In this document: one piece after another, positions 48,282 through 56,522 of the stretch
How positions within the stretch are numbered: position 1 is the stretch's first letter
Layout: each line of letters begins with the position of its first letter
NCBI RefSeq assembly: GCF_004327355.1
Contig: NZ_QJUM01000013.1
Location: 62,001-126,000, forward strand
From: Phytopseudomonas dryadis
GTDB lineage: Bacteria; Pseudomonadota; Gammaproteobacteria; Pseudomonadales; Pseudomonadaceae
Reading direction: 5' to 3'
Length of the DNA: 64,000 bases
The notes under the pieces: model-generated
Told to the model about the DNA's origin: nothing
What the model saw: only the letters and a program-made list of their open reading frames with translations
Database searches by the model: none
Position numbers and translations under genes: made by a program

Positions 48282-49070
48282 ATGACCGACTTTGCCACCA
48301 TCGAACTGCATAGCGACCCGCGCGGTATCGCCACCCTGTGGCTGAACCGTGCGGACAAGCACAACGCCTTCGACGCCGCGATGATCGCCGAACTGATCCA
48401 GGCGTTACGCCAGGTCGCGGACGACGACAGCCTGCGTTTTCTGCTCCTGCGTGGCCGCGGCAGGCACTTCAGCGCCGGGGCCGACCTGGCCTGGATGCAG
48501 GCTTCGGCCGGGCTCGATTATGCCGCCAACCTCAAGGACGCCCACCAGCTCGGCGAGTTGATGAGCCTGCTCTACCACTTGCCGTGCCCGACCCTGGCCG
48601 TGGTGCAGGGGGCGGCGTTCGGCGGGGCCGTGGGGCTGGCGGCTTGCTGCGATATCGCCATCGGCGCCCGTGACGCCTCGTTCAGCCTCTCCGAAGTGCG
48701 CATCGGCCTGGCGCCGGCGGTGATCAGCCCCTATGTGGTGCAGGCCATCGGCGAGCGTGCCGCCCGGCGTTACGCGCTCAGCGCCGAGCGCTTCAGCGGC
48801 GAGCGCGCCCGCGAACTGGGCCTGCTCGCCGAATGCTATCCCGCTGCCGAGCTGGAGGCGGCGCTCGAACAGTGGCTGGCCAACCTGCTGCAGAACGGCC
48901 CGCAGGCCATGCGCGCCAGCAAGGCCCTGCTGCTGGACGTCGGCAGCGGCGTGCTCGGCGATGCGTTGCGCCAGCGTAGCGAAAGCGTCATCGCCGGCAT
49001 CCGCGTCAGCGCGGAAGGGCAGGAAGGACTCAACGCCTTTCTGGAAAAACGCAAACCGGCGTGGCAGTGA
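48282..49070 (+). CDS. liuC: methylglutaconyl-CoA hydratase
   Basis: 262 residues of the enoyl-CoA hydratase fold. GRGRHFSAGADLAWMQ and VQGAAFGGAVGLAACCDIAIGA contain the oxyanion-hole and catalytic segments. It hydrates 3-methylglutaconyl-CoA to HMG-CoA in the leucine route. The ATG at 48282 is chosen over one 21 bp earlier, inside the REP-like region. Confidence 0.93.
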   Translation: MTDFATIELHSDPRGIATLWLNRADKHNAFDAAMIAELIQALRQVADDDSLRFLLLRGRGRHFSAGADLAWMQASAGLDYAANLKDAHQLGELMSLLYHLPCPTLAVVQGAAFGGAVGLAACCDIAIGARDASFSLSEVRIGLAPAVISPYVVQAIGERAARRYALSAERFSGERARELGLLAECYPAAELEAALEQWLANLLQNGPQAMRASKALLLDVGSGVLGDALRQRSESVIAGIRVSAEGQEGLNAFLEKRKPAWQ

Positions 49071-49101
49071 TCCGCGGCGACGCACCTGAAGGCATGACCA
49101 T

Positions 49102-51006
49102 ATGAAAACGACAACCATCAGCACACTGCTGGTCGCCAACCGGGGCGAGATCGCCTGCCGGGTGATGCGCAGCGCCAAGTCCCTGGGCCTGACCACCGTG
49201 GCGGTGCACAGCGACATCGACCGCGACGCCCTGCACGTGCGCGAGGCCGACCTCGCCATCGGCCTGGGCGGCGCCCGGCCCGGCGACAGCTACCTGTTGA
49301 TGGACAAGATCATCGAGGCCGCCCGGGCCACTGGCGCCGAGGCCATTCACCCGGGCTACGGCTTTCTCTCCGAGAACGCCAGCTTCGCCCGCAAGCTGGA
49401 ACAGGCCGGGCTGATCTTCCTCGGTCCACCGGCCAGCGCCATCGAGGCCATGGGCAGCAAGTCCGCGGCCAAGGCGCTGATGGCCAAGGCCGGCGTACCC
49501 CTGGTGCCCGGCTACCACGGTGACGAACAGGACCTGCAGACTTTCCGCGAAGCCGCCGCGCAGATCGGTTATCCGGTGCTGCTCAAGGCCACGGCCGGGG
49601 GCGGCGGCAAGGGCATGAAGGTGGTCGAGCGCGACAGCGAGCTGGCCGAGGCCTTGTCGTCGGCGCAGCGCGAAGCGCAGTCGGCGTTCGGCGATGGGCG
49701 CATGCTGGTGGAAAAGTACCTGATCAAACCGCGCCATGTGGAAATCCAGGTGTTCGCCGACCAGCATGGCCATTGCCTGTACCTCAATGAGCGTGATTGT
49801 TCGATCCAGCGCCGCCACCAGAAGGTGGTGGAGGAAGCCCCGGCGCCGGGCCTGTCGCCGGCGCTGCGCCAGGCCATGGGCGAGTCCGCCGTGCGCGCCG
49901 CCCAGGCCATCGGCTATGTCGGTGCCGGCACCGTGGAATTCCTGCTCGACGCGCGCGGCGAGTTCTTCTTCATGGAGATGAATACCCGGCTGCAGGTCGA
50001 ACACCCGGTAACCGAGGCGATCACCGGGCTCGACCTGGTGGCCTGGCAGATTCGCGTTGCCCGCGGCGAGCCGCTGCCACTGACGCAGCAGCAGGTGCCG
50101 CTGCATGGCCACGCCATCGAAGTGCGCCTGTACGCCGAGGACCCGCAAGCTGGTTTCCTGCCCGCCAGCGGTCACCTCGACCTATACCGCGAGCCGGCGG
50201 CCGGGCCGGGCCGGCGGGTCGACAGCGGCGTGCAGCAGGGCGACCAGGTGTCGCCGTTCTACGACCCGATGCTGGCCAAGCTGATCGCCTGGGGCGAGAA
50301 CCGCGAAGAGGCTCGCCAGCGCCTGCTGAGCATGCTGGGCGAGACCGTGGTCGGCGGTTTCAAGACCAACCTGGCCTTCCTGCAGCGCATCCTCGCCCAT
50401 CCGGCCTTCGCCGAGGCCGAACTGGATACCGGCTTCATCGAGCGCCACCGGGCGCAGCTGTTGCCCGCGCCCGGGGCGTTGCCGCAGGCCTTCTGGCAGC
50501 AGGCCGCCGCCGCCTTTCTGGCGACCGATGCCGAGCGGCAGCGGGCGGACGATCCGCACTCGCCCTGGGCGGCGCGCAATGCCTGGCGCAGCGGCCTGCC
50601 GGCGCAGATCCCGATGACCCTGGTGTGCGGCGACGTTCGTCGTGAGGTGGTGTTCGACGGCATGGCGGCCAACGAAGCGCGCGTATGGCGCCAGGGCACT
50701 ACCCTGTACCTGCGCTGGAAGGACGAATGGCAGGCCGTGCGCCGTTTCGATCCCATCGCCGCCGCCGAGGCCGGCAATGCCCAGCAGGGCGGTCTCAGCG
50801 CGCCCATGAACGGCAGTATCGTGCGCGTGCTGGTCGAGGTCGGCCAGCGGGTCGAGGCCGGCACCGCGCTGGTCGTGCTGGAGGCGATGAAGATGGAGCA
50901 CAGTATCCGCGCGCCGGGGGCCGGCACGGTCAAGGCGCTCCACTGCAGTGAGGGAGAGCTGATCGGCGAAGGCGCGGTGCTGGTGGAGCTGGAGGTGCAG
51001 CCATGA
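49102..51006 (+). CDS. liuD: 3-methylcrotonyl-CoA carboxylase alpha (biotin) subunit
   Basis: 634 residues. Biotin carboxylase domain: VANRGEIACRVMRSAK, ATAGGGGKGMKVV and FFFMEMNTRLQVEHPVTE. C-terminal biotin-carrier domain ends with EAMKMEH, the Lys being biotinylated. It works with LiuB. Starts 31 bp after liuC and overlaps liuE by 4 bp. Confidence 0.97.
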   Translation: MKTTTISTLLVANRGEIACRVMRSAKSLGLTTVAVHSDIDRDALHVREADLAIGLGGARPGDSYLLMDKIIEAARATGAEAIHPGYGFLSENASFARKLEQAGLIFLGPPASAIEAMGSKSAAKALMAKAGVPLVPGYHGDEQDLQTFREAAAQIGYPVLLKATAGGGGKGMKVVERDSELAEALSSAQREAQSAFGDGRMLVEKYLIKPRHVEIQVFADQHGHCLYLNERDCSIQRRHQKVVEEAPAPGLSPALRQAMGESAVRAAQAIGYVGAGTVEFLLDARGEFFFMEMNTRLQVEHPVTEAITGLDLVAWQIRVARGEPLPLTQQQVPLHGHAIEVRLYAEDPQAGFLPASGHLDLYREPAAGPGRRVDSGVQQGDQVSPFYDPMLAKLIAWGENREEARQRLLSMLGETVVGGFKTNLAFLQRILAHPAFAEAELDTGFIERHRAQLLPAPGALPQAFWQQAAAAFLATDAERQRADDPHSPWAARNAWRSGLPAQIPMTLVCGDVRREVVFDGMAANEARVWRQGTTLYLRWKDEWQAVRRFDPIAAAEAGNAQQGGLSAPMNGSIVRVLVEVGQRVEAGTALVVLEAMKMEHSIRAPGAGTVKALHCSEGELIGEGAVLVELEVQP

Positions 51007-51902
51007 GCCTGCCCGCCCGCGTGCGCCTGGTCGAGGTCGGCCCGCGCGATGGTCTGCAGAACGAGCGGCAACCGATCGGCATCGCCGACAAGGTGCGCCT
51101 GGTGGACGACCTGTCCGCCGCCGGCCTTGGCTATATCGAGGTCGGCAGCTTCGTCTCGCCCAAATGGGTGCCGCAGATGGCCGGCAGCGCCGAGGTGTTC
51201 GCCGCCATCAGGCAGCGGCCCGCCGTCACCTATGCCGCGCTGACCCCCAACCTGCAGGGGCTGGAGGCTGCGTTGCAGGCCGGGGTGAGGGAAGTCGCCG
51301 TATTCGCCGCGGCGTCGGAGTCCTTTTCCCGGCGCAACATCAACTGTTCGATCAGCGAGAGCCTGGCCCGTTTCGTCCCGGTCATGGACGCGGCGCGGCG
51401 CCATGGCGTGCGTGTACGGGGGTATGTGTCCTGCGTACTGGGCTGTCCCTACGACGGCCACATCGAGCCTGAACAGGTGGCCGCCGTCGCCCGCGAGCTG
51501 CATGGCATGGGCTGCCATGAGGTGTCGCTCGGCGACACCATCGGCGTCGGCACGGCATCGGCTGCGCGGCGCCTGTTCGAGGTGGTCGGGCGCGAGGTGC
51601 CGCGCGAGCGGCTCGCCGGGCATTTTCACGACACCTATGGCCAGGCCCTGAGCAATATCTACGCCAGCCTGCTGGAAGGCATCGCCGTGTTCGACAGCTC
51701 GGTCGCCGGCCTGGGAGGGTGCCCCTATGCCAAGGGCGCCACCGGCAACGTGGCCAGCGAGGATGTGCTCTACCTGCTGCAAGGCCTGGGCATCGAAACC
51801 GGCATCGACCTGAGGGCCCTGGTCGACGCCGGACAGCGCATCAGTACGGTGCTGGGCAAGGACAACGGTTCACGGGTGGCGCGAGCGCTGCTGGGCGGAT
51901 GA
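51003..51902 (+). CDS. liuE: hydroxymethylglutaryl-CoA lyase
   Basis: 299 residues, TIM-barrel. VRLVEVGPRDGLQNE at the N-terminus, YVSCVLGCPYDG, HDTYGQAL metal site and GLGGCPYAKGATGNVASEDVLYLL with the catalytic Cys. It cleaves HMG-CoA to acetoacetate and acetyl-CoA, completing the operon. ATG overlaps the liuD stop by 4 bp. After it comes the FKBP gene with a MITE fragment in between. Confidence 0.96.
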   Translation: MSLPARVRLVEVGPRDGLQNERQPIGIADKVRLVDDLSAAGLGYIEVGSFVSPKWVPQMAGSAEVFAAIRQRPAVTYAALTPNLQGLEAALQAGVREVAVFAAASESFSRRNINCSISESLARFVPVMDAARRHGVRVRGYVSCVLGCPYDGHIEPEQVAAVARELHGMGCHEVSLGDTIGVGTASAARRLFEVVGREVPRERLAGHFHDTYGQALSNIYASLLEGIAVFDSSVAGLGGCPYAKGATGNVASEDVLYLLQGLGIETGIDLRALVDAGQRISTVLGKDNGSRVARALLGG

Positions 51903-51981
51903 GCAGAGCAGCCGCTGCCCGCCTTGGAGGCCGTCGCGAGGCCGCCCGATGAACTTCTCGCGAGCGGTAAACTCCTATCTT

Positions 51982-52034
51982 GGCGAGTTTTTTCGCAGCT
52001 ACGCGGCTTGCGTTGATACGTCAACAGACCCTAA
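51982..52034 (+). repeat. MITE right-end fragment upstream of FKBP gene
   Basis: GGCGAG-T6-CGCAGCTACGC followed by GGCTTGCGTTGATACGTCAA and CAGACCCTAA matches the right end of the complete MITE (61735-61787) with several mismatches. It lies 50 bp before the FKBP start, so it may form part of its leader or promoter. Confidence 0.7.
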
Positions 52035-52084
52035 GCTCGCGCCTTCACTCGATTGCCCTCGGGCGCAGCGAACAAGGAATCAGC

Positions 52085-52822
52085 ATGAAACAGCATCGTT
52101 TGGCGGCAGCGGTTGCCCTAGTGGGCCTGGTGCTCGCCGGTTGCGATTCGCAAACCAGCGACGTGAAACTGGAAAGCCCCGCACAAAAGGCTTCCTACGG
52201 TATTGGCTTGAACATGGGCAAGAGCCTGGCTCAGGAAGGCATGGATGACCTGGACTCCAAAGCGGTGGCCCAGGGCATCGAAGACGCCATCGGCAAGAAG
52301 GAACAGCGCCTGAAGGACGAAGAGCTGATCGAAGCCTTCGCCTTCCTGCAGAAGCGTGCCGAAGAGCGCATGACCGCCATGAACGAAGAGTCGGCCAAGG
52401 CCGGGCAGAAATTCCTCGAAGAGAACGGCAAGCGTGACGGCGTCACCACCACCGCTTCCGGCCTGCAGTACGAAGTGATCAAGAAGGCCGACGGCCCTCA
52501 GCCCACGGCCGATGACGTGGTCACCGTCCATTACGAAGGCAAGCTGACCGACGGCACCGTGTTCGACAGCTCGGTGGAGCGTGGCAGCCCGATCGACCTG
52601 CCGGTTGGCGGCGTGATCCCGGGTTGGGTGGAAGGCCTGCAGCTGATGCACGTGGGTGAGAAGTACAAACTGTACATCCCCAGCGAGCTGGCCTATGGCG
52701 CGCAGAGCCCGAGCCCGGCGATTCCGGCCAACTCGGTGCTGGTGTTCGACCTGGAACTGCTGGCGATCAAGGACCAGGCTGCCCAGCAGCCGGCAGAGCC
52801 CGAAGCCGAGCCTGCCCAGTAA
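52085..52822 (+). CDS. FKBP-type peptidyl-prolyl isomerase lipoprotein
   Basis: 245 residues. N-terminal signal with a lipobox LAGC (Cys20); helical dimerisation domain about 30-120 (KASYGIGLNMGKSLA); FKBP domain about 135-230 with ADDVVTVHYEGKLTDGTVFDSS and GWVEGLQLMHVGEKYKLYIPSELAYG. Proline- and Glu-rich C-terminal tail. The residue after the Cys is Asp, which in E. coli disfavours outer-membrane export by Lol. It is a periplasmic folding catalyst of the FklB/FkpA type. A clear terminator follows. Confidence 0.94.
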   Translation: MKQHRLAAAVALVGLVLAGCDSQTSDVKLESPAQKASYGIGLNMGKSLAQEGMDDLDSKAVAQGIEDAIGKKEQRLKDEELIEAFAFLQKRAEERMTAMNEESAKAGQKFLEENGKRDGVTTTASGLQYEVIKKADGPQPTADDVVTVHYEGKLTDGTVFDSSVERGSPIDLPVGGVIPGWVEGLQLMHVGEKYKLYIPSELAYGAQSPSPAIPANSVLVFDLELLAIKDQAAQQPAEPEAEPAQ

Positions 52823-52836
52823 GCCATGGCTTGCAG

Positions 52837-52870
52837 GACGACGCCCCGTTTTCGGGGCGTCGTCGTTTTC
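52837..52870 (+). terminator. Rho-independent terminator after FKBP gene
   Basis: GACGACGCCCC, a TTTT loop, GGGGCGTCGTC and then TTTTC form a perfect hairpin with a short T-tract. Confidence 0.9.
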
Positions 52871-53167
52871 GGGGCGGGCTGCCTAGTCCGAAAATGCTCT
52901 GCAATGCAAGCGCCATGTTACGGTTATGCACATTGCGACAAGCTGTTTCGGTTACCGCCTCAGGGTTTCCAGAGAAATCTTTTGATTTTTTTAACTAATT
53001 GATTTAACAGGGATTTATTGGCTGGATAAAAAATGTCCGATCTGTGGCAAGACCGCATGAACAGGGCGTTTGGTAAGCTCATCCAGTAGCTGTTCACAAG
53101 GTTATCCACAGCTTTGGTGGATAACCGCAGACAGCCCAGCAAGCATGCGGGCTGACGAGGAGTGACC
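52871..53167. promoter_or_regulatory. AT-rich intergenic region with clustered DnaA boxes
   Basis: Two perfect TTATNCACA boxes: TTATGCACA at 52924-52932 and TTATCCACA at 53102-53110, plus an inverted 8/9 match (GGTGGATAA) at 53116-53124 that faces the second one, and a 7/9 match CTGTTCACA at 53090-53098. An AT-rich stretch (52975-53033) lies between. This resembles a DnaA-titration or regulatory locus; it could also contain the promoter for the DUF1232 gene. Confidence 0.55.
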
Positions 53168-53611
53168 ATGAAAGCACCCTGGAATTTTTCCCGTTACCTG
53201 CCCCTGGCCCGGCGTTTTCTGAACCGTGGCCGTTTGCCCGCCCTGTTGATGGCGGTGACCCGCAAGAGCGCTCGCCAAGGCCGGGGCCTTGCCGGCCTGA
53301 AGGACGATCTGGGCCTGTTGCAGGAGCTGTGCGTGGCCTGGTGGCGGGGGCGTTATCGGGCGGTCAATCCGCAGGCGTTACTCGCCGTGGTGGCAGGACT
53401 GCTGTATTTCGTGACACCGCTGGACGCCATTCCCGACTTCATTCCCGGGTTGGGCCTGGTGGATGACCTGGCGGTACTGGCCTGGGTCTTGCGCACCTGG
53501 GACAGCGAACTGACGGCCTTTCGCAACTGGCGCGACGGCCAGGATCGCGAGACCCGTGAGTCCATCGCCCGTTTGCCGGTTGCCGAGCGGGTGGTCGTGG
53601 ACAAGTCCTGA
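53168..53611 (+). CDS. YkvA family (DUF1232) membrane protein
   Basis: 147 residues. The DUF1232 signature LLYFVTPLDAIPDFIPGLGLVDDLAVLAWVLRT is at about 76-110, a hydrophobic hairpin near the membrane. The N-terminal part is basic. Function is unknown; in other bacteria the family is linked to envelope or stress. ATG 53168 with GAGGAG upstream; a GTG two codons before is possible. Confidence 0.88.
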   Translation: MKAPWNFSRYLPLARRFLNRGRLPALLMAVTRKSARQGRGLAGLKDDLGLLQELCVAWWRGRYRAVNPQALLAVVAGLLYFVTPLDAIPDFIPGLGLVDDLAVLAWVLRTWDSELTAFRNWRDGQDRETRESIARLPVAERVVVDKS

Positions 53612-53725
53612 GGGCTGTTGCGAGCGCGGCTGCCGGGGGACTGCTAAGATGGCGCGGGCCTGACGCCGCGTGGTGCCCGTCAGCGTCGGCCTGGGCATGA
53701 TGCCACGCCTCACGGAGAGCCGAGA

Positions 53726-54052
53726 ATGAATGTACAAGTGATCGAGCGGGACGGCGAACCGGAATACGCGGTCTTGCCTTGGGCCGAGTATCGGGCACTG
53801 TTGCAGGCCGCCGGACGGGAGCTCCCCGCGCCTCGGATCGAGCCGCCGCCAACGCAGGCTCCGGCGTCGCTTGCCGAGCTGCGGGCCCGCCGCGAAGACA
53901 AGGGCCTGAGCCGCGAGGAGCTGGCGCGGGCGGTGGGCATCAGCCCGCATTACCTGGGCATGATCGAGAGCGGCGAACGCCAGCCCGATGCGGCGATCCT
54001 GCGGGCGCTGGCCTGGGTGCTGGGCGTTTCCGCCTGGGAGCCGGGGCGGTGA
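53726..54052 (+). CDS. XRE-type HTH regulator with antitoxin-like N-terminus
   Basis: 108 residues. An N-terminal 40-residue segment (MNVQVIERDGEPEYAVLPWAEYRALL) resembles Phd/antitoxin-like pieces, and residues about 50-105 form an XRE HTH (LAELRARREDKGLSREELARAVGISPHYLGMIESGERQPD). It overlaps the next gene by 4 bp (GTGA). The pairing looks like a regulator with a small partner, but no toxin motif is seen. Confidence 0.82.
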   Translation: MNVQVIERDGEPEYAVLPWAEYRALLQAAGRELPAPRIEPPPTQAPASLAELRARREDKGLSREELARAVGISPHYLGMIESGERQPDAAILRALAWVLGVSAWEPGR

Positions 54053-54414
54053 GTGTGCGCATCAGCCGCGTGCATTGGCAGGCCTTGCTGGACGCCCTGG
54101 AGGATGCCCGCCGCCAGCGTCATCTGCTCACCTATCGGGCTCTGATCGAGCGCCTGGCGTTGCCGAGCCCGGCGATGCAGACCCTGACCGCCGCCCTGGA
54201 GCATCTGGCGGCCTTGGATGCGCGTGCCGGTCGCCCGCTGCGCAGTGCGCTGGTGATCAGTCAGGGCGCCAGCCGCCTGCCGCGCACCGGTTTCTTCGAC
54301 TGCGTGACGCGCCTGGGGCGCTTCGATGGCGCTTCCGACGGTGTGGCGGCCGCCTCCTGGCATGCCTCCGAAGTAGCCCGGGTATTCGAGTTCAGCTACC
54401 CGCAGGAGCCCTGA
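54049..54414 (+). CDS. conserved hypothetical protein
   Basis: 121 residues from a GTG start. Mostly helical (VHWQALLDALEDARRQRHLLTYRALIERLALPSPAMQTLTAALEHL), then SALVISQGASRLPRTGFFDCVTRLGRF. I recognise no family. It overlaps the HTH gene start by 4 bp and the convergent EAL/GGDEF gene end by 19 bp. Because its first gene is an HTH protein, they may work together. Confidence 0.7.
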   Translation: MSVRISRVHWQALLDALEDARRQRHLLTYRALIERLALPSPAMQTLTAALEHLAALDARAGRPLRSALVISQGASRLPRTGFFDCVTRLGRFDGASDGVAAASWHASEVARVFEFSYPQEP

Positions 54415-56180
54415 GCGGGCTCGGCATCGAGCGTGTGGGTGTCGATCAGGTGCAGGCTGTAACCCGGGATCGCCTTGGCCTGGCGCTTGGCATCCGAGGC
54501 CAGGCTGGCCAGTTCGCTGGCATCCAGCTGGGCGCAATGCTCGGGGTGCAGGTGCACCACGCCGACCGACAGTGACAGCAGCGGATATTCCTCGCGCTGC
54601 CCCTGGCGGTTATGGCTGATGAAGCAGCCGGCATCCAGGTGTTCATCCTTGTAGAAGCGCCGGCACTGGCCCTGGAAGTCTTCCAGCAGGCGGTTGAGCC
54701 GCGCGCGCCAATCCTGCGAGCCGAACACCAGGAGGAAATCATCGCCGCCGATATGGCCGACGAAGTCCCGGGCCGGGTCGACCCGCTCGTTCAGGCACTG
54801 GGCCAGGCACAACAGCACTTCGTCGCCCCGGGCGTAGCCGTAGAGGTCGTTGAAGGGTTTGAAGCTGTCGATGTCCACGTAGCAGATCACCGCCTCGCGG
54901 CTCTGCAGCAGCAGGCGGCTCAAGCATTGCTGGATGGGCACGTTGCCGGGCAGCAGGGTCAGCGGATTGGCGTAACGGGCCTGCTGGATCTTCAGTTCGG
55001 TGATCAGCTTGAGCACATCGATGACCCGGCCCAGCCCCTGGTAACGGCCGTCGAGGGTGATGATGAAGTCTTCCTCGATACGCTGCCGGGCGCGGCTGGT
55101 CAGCAGGCGGCTGACCTTCTGCAGCGACTGGCCGAGCTCGACGGCGAGGAAGTCGTTGCTCATCAGGCGGCTGATCGGCTTGCGGGCGAACAGCTCGGTG
55201 GCGAAGGGCTTGAGCAGCGCTTCCGACAGCGAATGACGGTGCACGATGCCCACCGGGCGCTGCTGCGCGTCGAGCACCGCCAGCGAGTTGAGGTTGGCCT
55301 GGGCGCGGAAGGCTTCGAGCACCTGTGCCGTGGGCGTGTCGAGGGCGACCGCGGGCTGCTCGTTGAGCAGGGCGGACAGGTCGCTGCCTTCCTCGCCGAG
55401 CGTGGTCGGCGTGCTGCCCAGGGTCGGCAACAGTTGGCGCGCATCGCTGGGAGGCTGCTCCTGCGGACGGCAGAGCAGGTAGCCCTGGAGCAGGTCCACG
55501 CCCATTTCGCAGAGCACGGCGAGCTCCTCTTCGAGCTCGATGCCTTCGGCGATCACCTGGGCCCGCGAGGCTTTGGCCATCTGCAGGATCGAGCCGACGA
55601 ACTCGCGCTTGACCGCATCCTGGTGGATGCCGTCGATGAAGTGGCGGTCGATCTTCACGTAGTCGGGACGCAGTTCCGACCACAGGCGCAGGCTGGAGTA
55701 GCCGGCGCCGAGGTCGTCCAGGGCGATGGAGAAACCCATGGCGCGGTAGTGGTGCAGGGCCGTATCGAGCAGGCTGAAGTCGTCGGTGGGCGACTGTTCG
55801 GTCAACTCGATCACCACCTGGCTCGGCGGGATGCCATAGGTCTGCAACAACTGCAGGGTACGACCCGGCTGGTGGTTGCCGTCGAGCAGCGAGTCCGGGG
55901 ATACGTTGAGAAACAGCAGGCCACCCAGCTTCAGCTCGCTGAAACGACGGCAGGCGCTCTTGCGACAGGCCAGCTCCAGTTCGCTGAGGCAACCGCTCTG
56001 GCGGGCGGCGGCGAACAGGTTGATGGGCGAGTGCAGCGGGCTGTTGGACGGGCCACGGGTCAGCGCTTCGTAACCGAGGATGCGGCGTTCGGCCAGCGAA
56101 ACGATGGGTTGAAACAGGCTATGCAGGTCGCCGTGAGCGAGGATCTGGCCCAGCGCGCTCAATTGCTCGGTGACGGTCAT
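54396..56180 (-). CDS. EAL-CBS-GGDEF c-di-GMP protein
   Basis: 594 residues. An EAL domain at about 1-245 has all phosphodiesterase residues visible: EALTR, NVSPDSL, ELTEQ, DDLGAGYSS, KID, EGIE, QGYLL. CBS pairs span about 270-395. A GGDEF domain follows with an atypical GGDDF motif instead of GGDEF. This is the architecture of the Pseudomonas protein encoded beside Prc (AlgO) in P. aeruginosa. Net phosphodiesterase activity is likely; whether the GGDDF motif is catalytic is uncertain. Confidence 0.93.
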   Translation of the reverse strand: MTVTEQLSALGQILAHGDLHSLFQPIVSLAERRILGYEALTRGPSNSPLHSPINLFAAARQSGCLSELELACRKSACRRFSELKLGGLLFLNVSPDSLLDGNHQPGRTLQLLQTYGIPPSQVVIELTEQSPTDDFSLLDTALHHYRAMGFSIALDDLGAGYSSLRLWSELRPDYVKIDRHFIDGIHQDAVKREFVGSILQMAKASRAQVIAEGIELEEELAVLCEMGVDLLQGYLLCRPQEQPPSDARQLLPTLGSTPTTLGEEGSDLSALLNEQPAVALDTPTAQVLEAFRAQANLNSLAVLDAQQRPVGIVHRHSLSEALLKPFATELFARKPISRLMSNDFLAVELGQSLQKVSRLLTSRARQRIEEDFIITLDGRYQGLGRVIDVLKLITELKIQQARYANPLTLLPGNVPIQQCLSRLLLQSREAVICYVDIDSFKPFNDLYGYARGDEVLLCLAQCLNERVDPARDFVGHIGGDDFLLVFGSQDWRARLNRLLEDFQGQCRRFYKDEHLDAGCFISHNRQGQREEYPLLSLSVGVVHLHPEHCAQLDASELASLASDAKRQAKAIPGYSLHLIDTHTLDAEPAQGSCG

Positions 56181-56522
56181 GGCAGGTCTCTGTGAAAAAG
56201 CGAAGGGCGGACGCTCCGCGAGCGATGCCGCTCACGTTTGCTATTGCGCTATTTCACGACAGCTGGATGACTATTTGATGACAGCCATAAGGCGATAGCG
56301 GCCTTCGGCCTTCGATCAAAAGCGCTCGAGGCTGGAAAGCTGGACGAAAGAGCCTGTGCGGTTTGCTTGTCGTTCAGCCTCCAGCCTCTAGCGCTCTTAT
56401 CGGCCGTCCGCTATCGCCTTTGAGCGACCACTCAGCCGATCCGCTTGGATACGCCATCGTGGCACCAGTGGGGCAGGGAAGGAGGCGCCATGTCGAGAGG
56501 ACAGGGCGCCTGGGGGGAGGGC
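56181..56522. repeat. intergenic region with REP-like hairpin (56318-56402)
   Basis: About 340 bp without a gene. AAGCGCTCGAGGCTGGAAAGC and the inverted CAGCCTCCAGCCTCTAGCGC form a large hairpin 100 bp upstream of the Prc stop. It resembles the hairpins in the liu operon. The stem parts quoted are partial. Confidence 0.65.
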
